Source of the DNA: Sipunculus nudus
Lineage: Eukaryota; Annelida; Sipuncula; Golfingiida; Sipunculidae
Reading direction: 5' to 3'
Assembly (NCBI GenBank): GCA_026874595.1
Contig: CM049321.1
Coordinates: forward strand, 7,254,979 to 7,318,978
DNA length: 64,000 nt
The position numbers and the translations under genes are program-made. Of the stretch, positions 25,533 to 38,699 are shown in pieces (position 1 is the first letter of the stretch; each line of letters begins with the position of its first letter). The notes under the pieces are model-generated. The model was not told the origin of the DNA and did no database searches. It saw only the letters and a list, made by a program, of their open reading frames with translations.

Positions 25533-26370
25533 AGATCATATGACATATCACTTTACCATATATGTAAAATAATTCGGCTGAGAGAGCAAACACGATGTCA
25601 TATTTGATCTGGGTACACCTGAAGACAGTTGTTTATTAATACCATATTCAGTCTTTTATCTTCATGTTTTCTTTACAACGTCAATACCATGTTTATCTGG
25701 CGAGGGGGTGTGCGCTCTCGCAGTGTTTTCCTGTGTATAAGTTGGAAAGGGTTACGGATTTAAAAAATGAATTTCGAAAATCACTGAACATGGTCTGGAT
25801 CAATGAGCAAGACCCGAGTTCTCTGATGCCTTATAATAGCACCATCAAATTTTCCATGCAGTAAGGTACACATAACATATCCATTGATTATTTAACATTC
25901 GCGTCCATAGTCTTAACAGTTTGGCGAGGACCCAAGAACTGAGCAGAAAATCTTGTTCCCCATAGGCAGATAATACGAAAGATCTGATATGGTTTATAAT
26001 GTATACTTTTAATATACAGGTTACATATAAGAGAGGTTTTATTTTCACGATTATTTCTATTTCGCGAATGTCGCGAAAGGCAACCACAGTATAGATCATG
26101 AATAAAATTTCTTTGTGGATATAGGTGAACTCTTCCAACACCTGTCTCTTGAAAACAGTCTCTTAGAAAAAAATTATAATTTTTGGTGTTTACGGTATAG
26201 TTCTTTACTTCACGTTTTAAAAAACTTACGTCACACTGACTTTGAATTTTTTATTGTCATGCCTTAGCCTCTAAGATACACACAATCCACAAAGCTTATC
26301 ATTTACATAGTCTGAACCAACATATATACCGATGAAATAACAAATTACAACCACAAATAAAAACCTTGCA

Positions 26371-26477
26371 CGTATATATATAACTAAGATACCACGCTCG
26401 CTGAAAACTTCCGGTGCGAGCGTGGCCTATGACCTCTAAAAATTTCCAGTCACATGACTACAGTTATATATATACTT
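26371..26477. repeat. Nested perfect inverted repeats, about 107 bp
   Basis: The outer arms GTATATATATAACT and AGTTATATATATAC are exact complements of 14 bp. Inside them CCACGCTCGC and GCGAGCGTGG form an exact 10-bp GC-rich stem with a 14-nt loop. Most of the span could fold as a cruciform or a small foldback element. No coding potential. Confidence 0.85.
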
Positions 26478-26499
26478 TATAGTTTACGGTAATGAAGAC

Positions 26500-28443
26500 T
26501 CGAACAAATCTGACAACAAGTCAAGTGGCTCGATCTTTTGGTAACAGTTACTTGTGGAGAAATAAAAAGGGCTGTACACAGGCCCTTCGTCTCGCGTTTG
26601 AATAAAGTTGCTTGGTCATGATTGACTGAGACATCTATCCGTCGTGCTTTGTGAGGTCACGCATCGCCAGCCACCCGAAAGTGCACTGAATGCCCTCGAT
26701 TTCGTTTGTTACAAAACTTACGGGCGCCCCCAAGCGGAACATCCTGCACTGACATTGCGGATCATGTGACTGCAGTTGCTTTTGCTTCCACAAAAAAATG
26801 GACCGTTTCTTCTCTTATCCTATACGGGATACTGAGTTCATTGCTGATGCTTCGGGTATCATTTTGTTCGTCTTTCTGGGATGGTAGTCAATCTCATTTT
26901 ATGGTGAAATTAAAAAAAAAATAAATAAAAAATAATTCTACCGGAGAATCGAAACAAAGCTTTCTTAGATGTGACAGAGAACTTTTAGTTTACACAAGTG
27001 TATATGTAGGAACATATTTTGTATATTTATCAAACTAATCAATTGTATAAGCGTAGGTATATCTGGACACGTGACTTTTTCATACTTAAGTTATTTAAGT
27101 CTATGTTTCTGAACAATTTATACATTCACAGAGGAATTCTTAAGAAAAAAATGTTTGCCTAGGGTCATTATTACATTACCAAAACAATTAAATTTTGTAC
27201 TCAACAAATATTAACAAAGGAAACTTGCGCGGAAAACATGTTTTATATGACACCCTGTACGTAGGTGCCTCGTACAACAAGTGACCTTTCAACGTCGGCA
27301 TATATGCAATTAATCAATTAACCAGCCAGCTCAGATTGCGTTGTTATTCTGTTTTGTCAACACTGGCACGTTCACTGTGTTAACCCACAGCTTCTACGTA
27401 AACAAGCTCTTGCATCATGTCACTGGGGAGTCAAAAGAACTTTTCCTCACAGAAAATACCAACAGTATTTATATGTACGCAGAGTAAATGAGAAATCAAC
27501 AAACATCTACATAAAAGACAGGTGTATAGCTCGCTTTAACAGCCACTTTACATACCTGTTACATTTACTGGTTATAGGTTCATGTAACAAAACACCCAAG
27601 TTTTAGAACAACTGCCGGTCAGTGGTTAAGTACTGGTCGATATAAAAGTATCCATGGAGCGGGTCCGGTATTCAGAAAGAGGAGGGAGGGCGGCCAGGAG
27701 GACTAATAACAAAACCTTAAAAAAAGGTCCCCAGGTCCCGCAAAAAGGGGGAGGGTCCAGGTCGCAATAATTAGTCTGTAACCTTTTCAAAAAGGTTTTG
27801 GCGGCTGAAAAAAGGGAGGCGGTCCATGGATCCGCATCTGTATCCAGTATTTGAAGAACCAGACCAACTGTTTAGACATGATTAACGATACAATTCATAT
27901 TGTTATATATATGTAGATATATGAAGTTTAATCAAGCACCCTTACAAAACAAATTGAGCACTGAGCACATCGGTAAAATCAGAACTTTACATCGTACATT
28001 GTCACATATTATCACTAAAATCCGGATTATATACTTGATAAAAATGAGTTAAAAGGTAAAGCAAAGGACACAATATACAATATAGAAAAATGCTTAAAAA
28101 ATATCTCTTATTTGACTTTAAAGTATAAAATCAATAGAAAACACAGGCACGCATGTTGACGCGTGTCTATCAGTGATCTAGGACTGGGGAACACTAAATT
28201 TGCATTTGCGGGAACATGCCTTGGTATACAACATATAAAATAATTTTCAAATATACAGTGCTAAACCTTATCGACATTATGTCTGTTATTGAGGATCTAG
28301 TGCCAAACCTCAGGGGCAGGACAGAATCTTTGAAAACGGGGGATTATACCCCTGGCACAGGTAAACAAGGGTGTCGGGAACGCTGGTGACGTAAATATCA
28401 CTCTCTCACTTAGAAGTACGTCTATTCAGAAGAAAACCCGAAG
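26500..28443. other. No gene recognised
   Basis: AT-rich DNA with short frames only. A purine-rich patch at 27660-27830 has repeated AAAACCTT/AAAGGTTTTG and GGTCC words that can pair locally but fits no known class. Confidence 0.4.
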
Positions 28444-28673
28444 CGTGGTGGTGTCATGGCTAAGGTGCCGAACTTGTGATCAAGCAGTTATGACCTCGAA
28501 TCCCGTACCCTCTCACTTCTTCGCTGAGCCCCTTAAGCAAACTCTCAGCCAAAAGCGTGCTTATGTCCACCCAGCATTACAAATGGGTACCCTTGCGACC
28601 TAAAAACCGTGTGTGGGCTCTGTATCGTCCCTAGGGAGCTAACATCGGGGAGTTAATTGTAAAGTCTTCTGAG

Positions 28674-28675
<2 letters not shown>
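28444..28675 (+). mobile_element. tRNA-derived SINE, family 2
   Basis: The head has an A box (TGGCTAAGGTG) and a B-like box (GACCTCGAATCCC) at tRNA spacing. The body includes CCCAGCATTACAAATGGGTACC, a type of central motif known from widespread animal SINEs. It runs into a (TA)n tail at 28676. The assignment to a superfamily such as MetaSINE is only a suggestion. Confidence 0.7.
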
Positions 28676-28745
<70 letters not shown>

Positions 28746-28764
28746 AATATATATAAATGTATAT
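28676..28764. repeat. (TA)n microsatellite following the SINE
   Basis: An almost pure TA array with a few C/A interruptions, directly after the SINE body, either its tail or the site it entered. Confidence 0.95.
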
Positions 28765-29531
28765 ATATAATTTTCCAAGAATTTTTAGTCGAAAAGGAAG
28801 AAAAATTTTGAGGCTGTACAAGAAGGTTCCCGAGTTTGTCTTTAAGGGGCGCTGCGCCCCCTTTTGATCCACCCCTTAAACTCTGACGTGTTCTCCTTCA
28901 CTTCAAGCTGCGTCCTTTAACAACTTTTTCTGGGCTTTTGCCAAGCAAAATAAACCTGACACATAAACATGAAGTCATTCCAGGTGGGTCCTCAGACTGG
29001 CCAAATATAAATCTTGTTGTTAATTTTTTTTTTTTTTTGCATGGCAGTCCAATAGAAGAGTAAACGTACGATGAACCTTTTGATAATGCGTATATTATTT
29101 CCTCCGCAGCCTATAGACGTGAAGGATTTTTTCAGTCCTTGACGCTACCTGATGCTCCCTAGAACACAATGGACCACCAAGGCCCCTATGACATCTGTTT
29201 ATTAACTGAAGTCGGCAAACATCCTCACAGTACAAGTCCAACAACAACACTGTGCACTGCACCCCAGAACAAACTGAGCCGGAAAAACATTTTATTTGAT
29301 TTGCCATATACCATTTCGTTCACAATATTTGCTTTCTTTTGCAGTTTAAAGACAGGATTCTTACACAGATCATAAATAGTTTACGCTATCGTATATATAA
29401 AGGGGTTTTCCTCGTCAGGTTTTGAGTTCAATAGTCATATTTCATTTACATATTTACCTTTATTGCATCACTTTTGGAAGTTTTTTGTACACATATATAC
29501 GCGGCTTATGAATATATCATTGGACAAGAGG

Positions 29532-29536
<5 letters not shown>

Positions 29537-29586
<50 letters not shown>
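29537..29586. repeat. (TA)n microsatellite
   Basis: About 50 bp of uninterrupted TA. Frames reading YIYIYI on either strand come from it. Confidence 0.95.
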
Positions 29587-29590
<4 letters not shown>

Positions 29591-30634
29591 ACTGATAAGG
29601 TTAAATGTGTGTTTAATTTTTGGAGCAGTGCTTATTGTGTTATGCCTTGTTTTTATGCACAAGAGGAAAGATATAATTGATGATGTGTGCTTTTTATAAT
29701 TAACTGCATTTGCAGACTTGAATTAAAGATCAATGTAGCTTAAACGCACCAAATTGATATTTGTAATATGGTGTTTAAATATTCGGAAGTATTGCATATT
29801 ATGAATTATTCATCGTGGTTACTTTTATATAGTGTATGTCGTGTCACAATGGATAACTTATAGTTTGTTATTGAACATGCATATGGTAAAACATTTACCA
29901 TTAATATTTATTAATTGTTAAACATACACACTAATACTCCAGGAGTTGGATATCAAAATGTTATTATATCATAAAAAATCAAGTTTTTAAATTATCATTT
30001 ATTAGCCACTTTTTAGTGAATACCGCAATGCTTGAAAATTTTTTATAATAATGGAATACCATATAGTTTGTAAAATATCATATAGTTAATATACCTCATA
30101 AAAATGAGTACTGTAAATGATTATCATATGTTGCCTAACAATGCATGCCATACAGTTTGTAAGATATCTCACGACAAAAGTTTAAACCGTAAAGATTATA
30201 TATTGTCATTCCCAACGGACAAGCGATACCATAAAGTTGACAAATTATCAAAATGGGGTTGTCAAAAATGTATGTTCTAATAGGACAGCCCTTTTAACCT
30301 TGGACAGTAGATACACATACCGAAAGACACCTTCATATAAGCCTAGAAACCACAATACAGCTAATAAATCAACATGCAGGCATTCTAGCAAATATCAATC
30401 TCCGGCATGTTGTTTTATATATTAATGCATGAGAGGTTCAGATCAACACATTAAGAAATGGGATTGCTTGTATGTCTGCTCTCTAATTTCCACCTGGCAT
30501 TCCTTGAAAAGGTCTGTCGCAATAAGGCAGGCAAATATATAAACTGAATAGGGTGAATGGGAGCGCAAAGTCAACAAACATACCCGGTAGCTCACATATG
30601 ATTGTGGCTGTCCCTATGCAACTCCTGCTCGTGT

Positions 30635-32470
30635 GACCTCAGCGATCTCCTGATCAACAAATTATCCAGCGACCTTATTTAATCGAATATTGAAAATATA
30701 ACATAACACCTCAATTATTATGCAATTTATCGTATACAATATACGATCTGAATTTTGACATATTTTTCTATATTTGACCTCAGTGAACTTCACATCTATA
30801 TATTACAGTGACCTTATAATCGACAACTGAGATAGGACCTCACGTATAACACCTTAACTATTATGCCATTTATCGTAAAATGTATATGTCCTGTTTTTTA
30901 TTACTACTATTATTATTATTATTGTTATTTAAAATTGTTCTGTATGTGCACTCAGTGAACTTCAAATCTCCAGATCATCCAGTAAGTGACCTCAAAGGTG
31001 CCTATTCACCTACCTTTTGACAAAGAATCTGTGTGATTTCTGGCTTCCTCTGTGTAGATATGGATGATATAAGGGTAATTTTTGCTGTGAATCATTCTTA
31101 TAAGGCCTTCGTGATGGACATATAAACTTGTTCATCAACAACATGTTTACAAAATCAAGCAATGTTGACAAACTGGAATAATATGTAACCCAAGGCAGTA
31201 GGTTGCATATATGCGGAGGTAGAATTACTTGTTGCTAAACGCCATTTGCATAGCTCTGGCTTATCTAAATGCTTCCAGATGCCCTTGTTGAATTAGTTTT
31301 GATTATTTTAACGGGCCCCCACTTATCATAAACACATTGATATAAACAAAACAAGCAGCCAGTGTGCGATGATATCCACGTTTTCTGGCCTATTTTTGTG
31401 AAAGCTCTAAGGGATTACCTTTAGCTTATAAAGGTCAGATAGGTGATTGGACCCCTTTAATTAACAAATGAAGTTGTGATTTTACGTCTATTCGTGTTAT
31501 TTTGTAATACAATGTATATGCTGTAGGTTTTGGATTCACATATGCTTTCTCTTTGACCTCAGTGAACTTTCAATTTGTCGAGATTATCAACTGACCCTAA
31601 TTAACAAAATAAATTTAGATTTATTACCTTATTATACTATTATTCATTTAATATGTATGTTTTGGAATTTGATTTACAAATCTATTTCTCTGTGACCTCA
31701 GTGAACGTCAAATCTATAGATAATCCAGTGACCTTATAACCGACAAATGAAGCTTTGGCTTAACACCTTAATTATTATGCTATATTTCATATTTATGTGA
31801 CCTTAGTAAACTTCAGATCTACAGATAATCATTGACCTTATAATCGACAAGTGAAGTAATGACTTCACGTATAACAATGTAATTATAATGCTATTGATCG
31901 TATAATGTATATGTACTGAATTTTGATTTACAAATCCTACTGTATGTGACCTCAGCGAACTTCAGACCTACAGGTTATCCATTGACCTTCATTAATAACT
32001 GAAGTTGTGACTTCACGCCTAATAATGCTATTTTGTAATGTAATGAAGGCCTATATGTTTTGGGCTTTAATTAAAGTGAGGATTATTATGTTAATGTTCA
32101 TGCAGCGTAAAGGTTTTGTAATTGATTCACAGATCGTTTCTGTGTGACTACAGTGAACTTAAAGTCTGCAGGTAATCCATTGACCTTAACAAATGAAGTT
32201 ATGACTGTTGATTCTAGATTCACAAATTCTCCACTCTGTGACGTCATCAAATTTCAAGTCATTATGCAGATAATCCACTGATCTTATAATCGACAAATGA
32301 AATTATGACTTCACTTATAACAATATAGAAATTATGCTATTTATCGCTCTGGATTTTGATTCAAAATCCTTCTGTATGTGCCCTTAGCGAACTTCAGACG
32401 AACAGATATTCCAGTGAGTTTAATTAACAACTGAGGTTTTGACGACGCATAATCGTGTTTTTGTTATTGT
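30635..32470 (+). repeat. Decayed tandem array, about 150-bp unit, ten or so copies
   Basis: The phrase GTGACCTCAGTGAACTTCA(A/G)ATCT, then AGATAATCCA(G/T)TGACCTTA, then TAATCGACAAATGAAG recurs in variant form near 30637, 30777, 30947, 31555, 31692, 31797, 31946, 32145, 32240 and 32375. Longer units also share ATTATGCTATTTATCG. Copies are highly diverged, so the array is old. It is split by a MITE at 30994-31460. Confidence 0.8.
30994..31460 (+). mobile_element. MITE family C, copy 1
   Basis: The left end AAAGGTGCCTATTCACCT is an imperfect inverted complement of the right end AGGTGATTGGACCCCTTTAA. Internal blocks shared with 39615-40018 and 44391-44773 include TTTCTGGC, TGCGTACAT/TGTGTAGAT, AATTCCTG, GTTGACA and the AAACGCCNTTTGCA block. 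No coding capacity. It interrupts the decayed 150-bp tandem array. Confidence 0.75.
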
Positions 32471-35070
32471 TACATTTTGGATTTTGGATTATTTTATGCC
32501 CCCTATAGGGAAGGCATATTGACGGATCAAGAGGACAAACCCTCACCCCATAATCTCCTTTTATTTCATACACATTCTATACAGGTCAAACAGGGCTATA
32601 CATTTTGCACATGTAAGTATTTGTATGGTTAACTTTCATTTGTTTTATTTACAAATAAACACCTTTCAACATGACCTGGTCTTCGCTACTTCGTCTGAAC
32701 TCTGTTATGGCTGCATGAATTGATCTAAAAGCTATGACCGCAACCAGGGGATCATACAGAAATTAAGAATGGGGGGGGGGGAGGCTTAAATCTACGTTTA
32801 ACTTTCAAGTTTACACTTATATATAGCATGCGCCTATCCTGAAAAAAAAGTGGCAGGACAGTTTCACAAATCCTAGTCGAATGATTAAGCAATTACTAAT
32901 CTTTAATAGCTGACCTATAAGATTACTATGCAGATATGACTATGTTAGACACGGATCTATTCCTTAACATAATAATCAAATAATGCTGGCGGCAAAAAAA
33001 AAGGAAACGTTCGGACTGAAAAATGAACTCATTTGCTTGATGAACGGGAGTGAACTTTGTTCTTCTTTATATATTAGGCTTTTATTTCCTTAGAATATAA
33101 TAACAAGTACATTATGATTGTTGTTTATGAAGACAGGTTAAATGTACGGAACATGTTTTAATACCTCTTTATTTGACTGAAATGAGTAAAGATAACTGAA
33201 ATTTTATCGAGTTTGAAGATATTACTGAAATCGAAAACATAATGGATGCACGTTGAATGTACAAATAAAGAACACAAGAACGATCGAGGGACTGAATGCT
33301 ATATGCCTCTATTCAAACAAAGCGATTCACTCTGGAGGAGTTATACATGAATGCAGATATTTCCGTCCTTGTGTCATGCACATCCATTTTAATTTGACAT
33401 AATGTGAAGAATGAAAATGTTGTTGTGAAACTAAAAAATTAAAGTCATGCATTTTAGATTAGATGACATTTTTAACAAAATATTGTGGTCTATATCCGTT
33501 AAAGTATTCTTTGCAAATTAGTCAATTATTTTCATCTTCATTCGAAGCATTGCAAATTGGGATGTTTAAACTATAAGTTATATAATAGGATATATTGAAT
33601 AGAGCATTCACAGGTATAAATGTCAAGTGCAGTCGTTTTATTTCTTAATTTTAGGCATTGCATGAATGCAAGTGGTCATTAATGTAGCTGTTATGTCGAA
33701 AACTTGTATCGTTGTGTCGTAAACCTTTATATAAACAAGGTTTGATTGGGTAATTTGATAGACCCGATTACTTCATGAGTATTACAGAGTTTACCCGTAT
33801 GATAAAAGTGATATAACATGCGATTCATACCCTCACCTCACAACGTCGAATGCAAGCTATAATGATTGTATACATACCAAGGTAATCATGACATTGGCCA
33901 TCACCCCACCCCTACAAATAACCACGTAACACCCCTGTTAGAGTTTATTGTCATGACCTTTGAACCCTAGATACTCAGAGACGCCAAGGGCTAATTGTAA
34001 AAATTCACGCAGTGCGTACCCACCACCACTGGACACTATTTGATTAATCCCGAGGGCTATTCCATTAATTGACGTCCCGAATTTAACAATACGCGATGAC
34101 CAAGACCATTCACAGCATCACTTTCCGACATGGCTGTCTGCGAATCTGGGTTAATCTTGCCCTTTGACCGGGGAATGACCACTCTTGAGGCGAAGCTATC
34201 AGGTTACATAAGACGAATTTATACCCATGACATCTTTGTTGACCGTGAATAGGTCGCTAAGGTTCCAGGCTATAAATGTATTGAGGTCTTTGATCAAATT
34301 TGCCGAACACCATCGAGTCACGTGACAGTGACACCACGCTTCCTGTTCAATTACCTCGTTCGTTTCTCATTTGAAGTTCACATTGACTTTGTTGACACTC
34401 TTGTTTTGACATGCAGTTCCAGTATATAATTATTCAAGCCTTGATTACTGTATTGTTAATTATTGCCTACCATCATAAATAACGAGACAGTCTGGAAGTA
34501 TATCGTGTTTTAAAAGTTATTTTTGAGGTGCTTTGTGTAAATATATGTGTCAATTTTTTTCGTTGCACATGACGTCCCGAATACAGTAAAATATAATATG
34601 ACATCATATCTTATCATATCATATCATATCTCTTAACTTATAAAATATATCATGCCATTTTATGTTATATAGCAAAAGATATAATGTAATTACTTTCCTC
34701 TAAATATTTAAGGTTGATAAAAGATCAGCATTTTTGTCCCAATTCTCTGAATAGCAGTGTTGTATTCTTGGAGACTTTTACCATGTCAGACTTGTACCAG
34801 TATCTGGTTCATCTGTTTTTATAATAACTAAGAAATGCTCGTGTTCTGCTCAATAGGTGACAGTGACATACAGTTTACATGTGAAGCAACAGATCATGAA
34901 ATATTTTGTTCATTTATATGATTTTACTTCAAGACTTTTCTATGTCTCTTTGAAGTCGCCGTCCTTAAAATTGGAAATTGAATATTATATTATTAATGGC
35001 ACCCACGCCAGATTAACGTCTGTCACGAGGTATCAAAATGCCATGATAAAATAATGCTGTTTTGTTTTAG
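32471..35070. other. No gene recognised
   Basis: AT-rich, with a slightly GC-richer patch at 33880-34370 that gives no exon. Frames are short. Confidence 0.4.
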
Positions 35071-35313
35071 ATGTTTAAAACTGTGTCACGCGGAAACTTT
35101 GCAGGAACGGTGTTGCCTTTACTGGAAGTACTGTATCCCTTCACATCAACATCTTTCAATATAAACTCTCCTGATAAAAAAAAAATCCCTTTAAGAGATG
35201 CCCACTCCGAAGTGCGAAGGTTCAAGGACTTAAGCCAATTATATTTGAAAGATCAATTTGACTCCTTGCCCACAGCTCAGGATCTGGTATTTGTTCCTCT
35301 ATTACAAATCAAG
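35071..35313 (+). CDS. Possible exon or small open frame, unrecognised
   Basis: The frame starts with ATG right after TTTTGTTTTAG (a good acceptor) and runs 81 codons to ATCAAG|GTAGGA (a usable donor). Its composition is ordinary and protein-like. The phase is 0 on both sides, and reading it from phase 1 meets TAA at once, so it cannot be a cassette exon between the signal-peptide and LDLa exons. No family is recognised. It may belong to an unrecognised nested gene or be chance. Confidence 0.25.
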
Positions 35314-35341
35314 GTAGGACCAGTTACCATCTGACCATTGT

Positions 35342-35460
35342 TAAAGTCAGCTATTCACTTACGTGTTCTGGATATATTATTATGATTTAAGACTTACTCT
35401 GGGTAGATACTAATAAACTGTAGTTTAAGTCCTGCTATGAAAGAAACACTGATATAATTA
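35342..35460 (+). mobile_element. MITE family C, left-end fragment
   Basis: TAAAGTCAGCTATTCACTTA followed by TCTGGGTAGATACTAATAAA and CTGTAGTTTAAGTCCTG matches the first 120 bp of the copies at 39615 and 44391. No right end was found. Confidence 0.55.
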
Positions 35461-35648
35461 AATGACAACCTTGGCCTCATTTATAGTTCAAGTACCAATG
35501 GTGATCATGTCTTATCCCGCGAGCACACCGATACTAGACCAAAGATTATTTTGGATCAGTGCTCGTTTGGGGAAATTACAATAGATTTATATAACATTAT
35601 AAATGGTTAGGTTATTTATAATTTTATAATTTATATTTCTCTTTTTTT

Positions 35649-35669
35649 TCTGTCTCTCTCTCTCTCTCT
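35649..35669. repeat. (CT)n microsatellite
   Basis: About 20 bp of TCTCTC after a T tract. Confidence 0.8.
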
Positions 35670-36204
35670 TGTTATTTATAATTTATAAAAGACGTTTCCA
35701 CGTTCTAAATATTTCATTCCATAGCCTTTTTAATGTTTTGAAATAATGACACTAGTCTGTTTGCATTGTCAAGATTCAATGCACACCCAAATTTAAGAGC
35801 AAGAAGCAACCACAAATATTTCTGAAGCAGAAAGCCCTTGCCAGGTACTTTTTTTGGCATGTTCGTTTTCTTCAGCAATTCATTTGAGGAAATAACACTC
35901 AACCTCAAACTGCAATTTTGGTTGAGCTCCGTTCCCTACATATTTACCTGTCAGACTTAGATCAATAAATTATAGCAACACTCACTTTATTCTCCTTGCC
36001 CTTCGTCCGGTTTTCAATGATGGATGCATGTAAATTAAGAGTTGTGAATAGGAATTTCTGGATGGAAAGTAGAAATTGACCATATAAAGCAAAAAAAGGT
36101 TGGGTTCTCAGGCACTTTTTTCATAAATCAGTGCACGAGGGCGATTTTCTCTCTCTTTTTTTTTTTACCTTTTTTATAAGATTCGATAAAAAAGGTTTCT
36201 TTTA

Positions 36205-36265
36205 AAAATCAAAATAAAATTTTTAATGCGGGGGTTAAAATTGATGCGCGCGGAGCCTGAGAACT
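36205..36265 (-). repeat. Inverted relative of the 15.6-kb dispersed repeat
   Basis: GCGGGGGTTAAAATTGATGC and its flanking AAAAATCAAAA tract are the diverged reverse complement of 15660-15717. The family is not identified. Confidence 0.5.
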
Positions 36266-36689
36266 TTACCATTTTCTTGGCCTTATTGTAAAACACATTT
36301 AGCTGTGGATGCGGGGAACTTAATATGCGAATGCTTGGTTACGTGTAAGATATTCCATGTCATTGTATTTTATTATATAATCCGAATACGTGAAAATAAA
36401 TGGAGCATTAAAAGTTTTTTTTATATGAAGGAGACACGCCGTTTTATAATGATAAATCGCTACCCTTAGATGGAGGTATGCGTTTGTTCGGTGTTAATGC
36501 AATGGGTAACATGTTGGGTATCTTCAACAGACAGCAAAATATTTATGGATAGAAATGCTGCTTAATAATCTTCTATTACGCACCATTTTTCTGTACTTCA
36601 AGTTAACCGGTCAGCGTTTTGCCGAGCGCTACGCAACTGTCCTGTTGTACCCGATATTTTTATGTTACCTCCAGACTTAGTATATTAGT

Positions 36690-38697
36690 ATACAGTACAC
36701 AATCGCTGGAGTGCTCTGTGTTACGGAACTAAAATGCTTTATAGTACAGAATTAGAGTGCTCTGTTGTACAGATCTAGAGTGTCCTGTGGTACAGAACTA
36801 GAGTGCTCTGTGGTACAGATCTAGAGTGTTCGGTGGTACAGCAGTAGGGTGCTTTGTGGTACAGATCTAGAGTGTCCTGTGGTACAGAACTAGAGTGTTC
36901 TGTCGTACGGATCTGGAGTGTTCTGTTTTACCAAACCAGAGTGCTCTTAAGTAGAGATTTAGAGTGTTCATTGGTACAGATCTAGAGTGTTCTGTGATAA
37001 ATATCTAGAGTGCTCTGTGATACAGATCTAGAGTACTCTGTGATACAGATCTAGAGTACTCTGTCATACAGAACTAGAGTGCTCTGTGCTACAGAACAAG
37101 ACTGATCTGTACTACAGAACTAGTGTACTCTTTGATACTGATCTAGAGTGCTCTGTGATACAGAACTAGAGTACTCTGTGATATAGATCTAGAGTGCTCT
37201 GTGCTATAGATCTAGAGTGCTCTGTAATATAGATCTAGAGAACTAAGTGATACAGAACTAGAGTGATCTGAACTACAGAACTAGAGTACTCTGTGATACT
37301 GATCTAGAGTGTTCTGTGATACGGATCTAGAGTGCTCTGGGATACAGAACTAGAGTACTCTGTGATACAGAACTAGAGTGCTCTGTACTACAGATCTAGA
37401 GTGCCCTGTGATACAGGTCTAGAGTGCTCTGTGATACAGATCTAGAGTACTCTGTGATACAGAACTAGGTTGCTCTGAGCTACAGATCTGGAGTGCTCTG
37501 TGATACAAAGTTAAATTACTCTGTGATACTGAAATAGAGTGCTCTGTGCTACAGATCAAGAGTGCAATGTGATACAGAACTAGAATGTTCTGTGCTATAG
37601 AACTAGAGTGCTCTATGATACAGAACTATAGTGCTCTGTAGAGAGCTCTGTGATACAGAACTAGAGTGCTCTATGATACAGAACTAGAGTGTTCTGTGAT
37701 ACAGAACTAGAGTGCTCTGTGATAAGGATCTAGAGTTTTCTGTGCTACGGATCTAGAGTACTCTGTGATACGGATCTAGAGTGCTCTGGGGTACAGAACT
37801 GGAGTACTCTGTGATACAGATCTAGAGTGCTCTGTGGTACAGATCTAGAGAATTCTGTGATACAGATCTAGAGTACTCTGTGATACGGATCTAGAGTGCT
37901 CTGGGGTACAGAACTGGAGTACTCTGTGATACAGATCTAGAGTGCTCTGTGGTACAGATCTAGAGAATTCTGTGATACAGATCTAGAGTGTTCTGTGATA
38001 CAGATCTAGAGTGTTCTGTGATACAGACCTAGAGTACTCTGTGATACAGATCTAGAGTGCTCTGTGATGCAGAACTATAGTGCTCTATGGTACAGAACTA
38101 GAGTGTTCTGTGATACAGAACTAGAGTGCTCTGTGATACGGATCTAGAGTGTTCTGTGGAACAGATCTAGAGTGCATTGTGCTACAGATCTAGAGTGCTC
38201 TGTGATACAGATCTTGAGTGCTCTGTGATACGGACCTAGAGTGTAATGTGATACAGAACTATTGTGCTCTGTGATACAGAACTAGAGTGCTCTGTGGTAC
38301 AGATCTAGAGTGCTCTGTGATACAGATCTAGAGTGTTCTGTGATACAGACCTAGAGTACTCTGTGATACAGATCTAGAGTGCTCTGTGATGCAGAACTAT
38401 AGTGCTCTATGGTACAGAACTAGAGTGTTCTGTGATACAGAACTAGAGTGCTCTGTGATACGGATCTAGAGTGTTCTGTGGAACAGATCTAGAGTGCATT
38501 GTGCTACAGATCTAGAGTGCTCTGTGATACAGATCTTGAGTGCTCTGTGATACGGACCTAGAGTGTAATGTGATACAGAACTATTGTGCTCTGTGATACA
38601 GAACTAGAGTGCTCTGTGGTACAGATCTAGAGTGCTGTGGTACAGACCTAGAGTGTTCTGTGATACAAAACTAGAGTGCTCTTTGATACAGAACTAG
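36690..38697. repeat. 23-bp satellite, about 87 units, with higher-order structure
   Basis: The consensus unit is TGTGATACAGATCTAGAGTGCTC (23 bp). It is divergent at the left and more homogeneous to the right. A common alternative has GAACTAGAG instead of GATCTAGAG. A 115-bp block (5 units) is duplicated at about 37763 and 37878, and a 322-bp block (14 units) at 38026 and 38348, each nearly identical including shared odd units (AGAACTATTGTGC, GATGCAGAACTATAG). Each unit contains AGATCT and TCTAGA palindromes. The array lies in the presumed large intron and is not coding. Confidence 0.97.
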
Positions 38698-38699
38698 AA

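Noticed and set aside
29468-29680. Tyr-Ile repeat proteins here and at other TA arrays (9255, 28675, 42962, 46606)
   Set aside because: They are translations of (TA)n microsatellites.
35071-35313. Cassette exon of the LDLa/EGF gene
   Set aside because: It is open only in phase 0, while the flanking exons need phase 1, where it meets TAA at the second full codon.
36690-38697. CRISPR-like regular repeats
   Set aside because: Units are contiguous 23-mers with no spacers, in a eukaryotic intron-like setting; this is a satellite.
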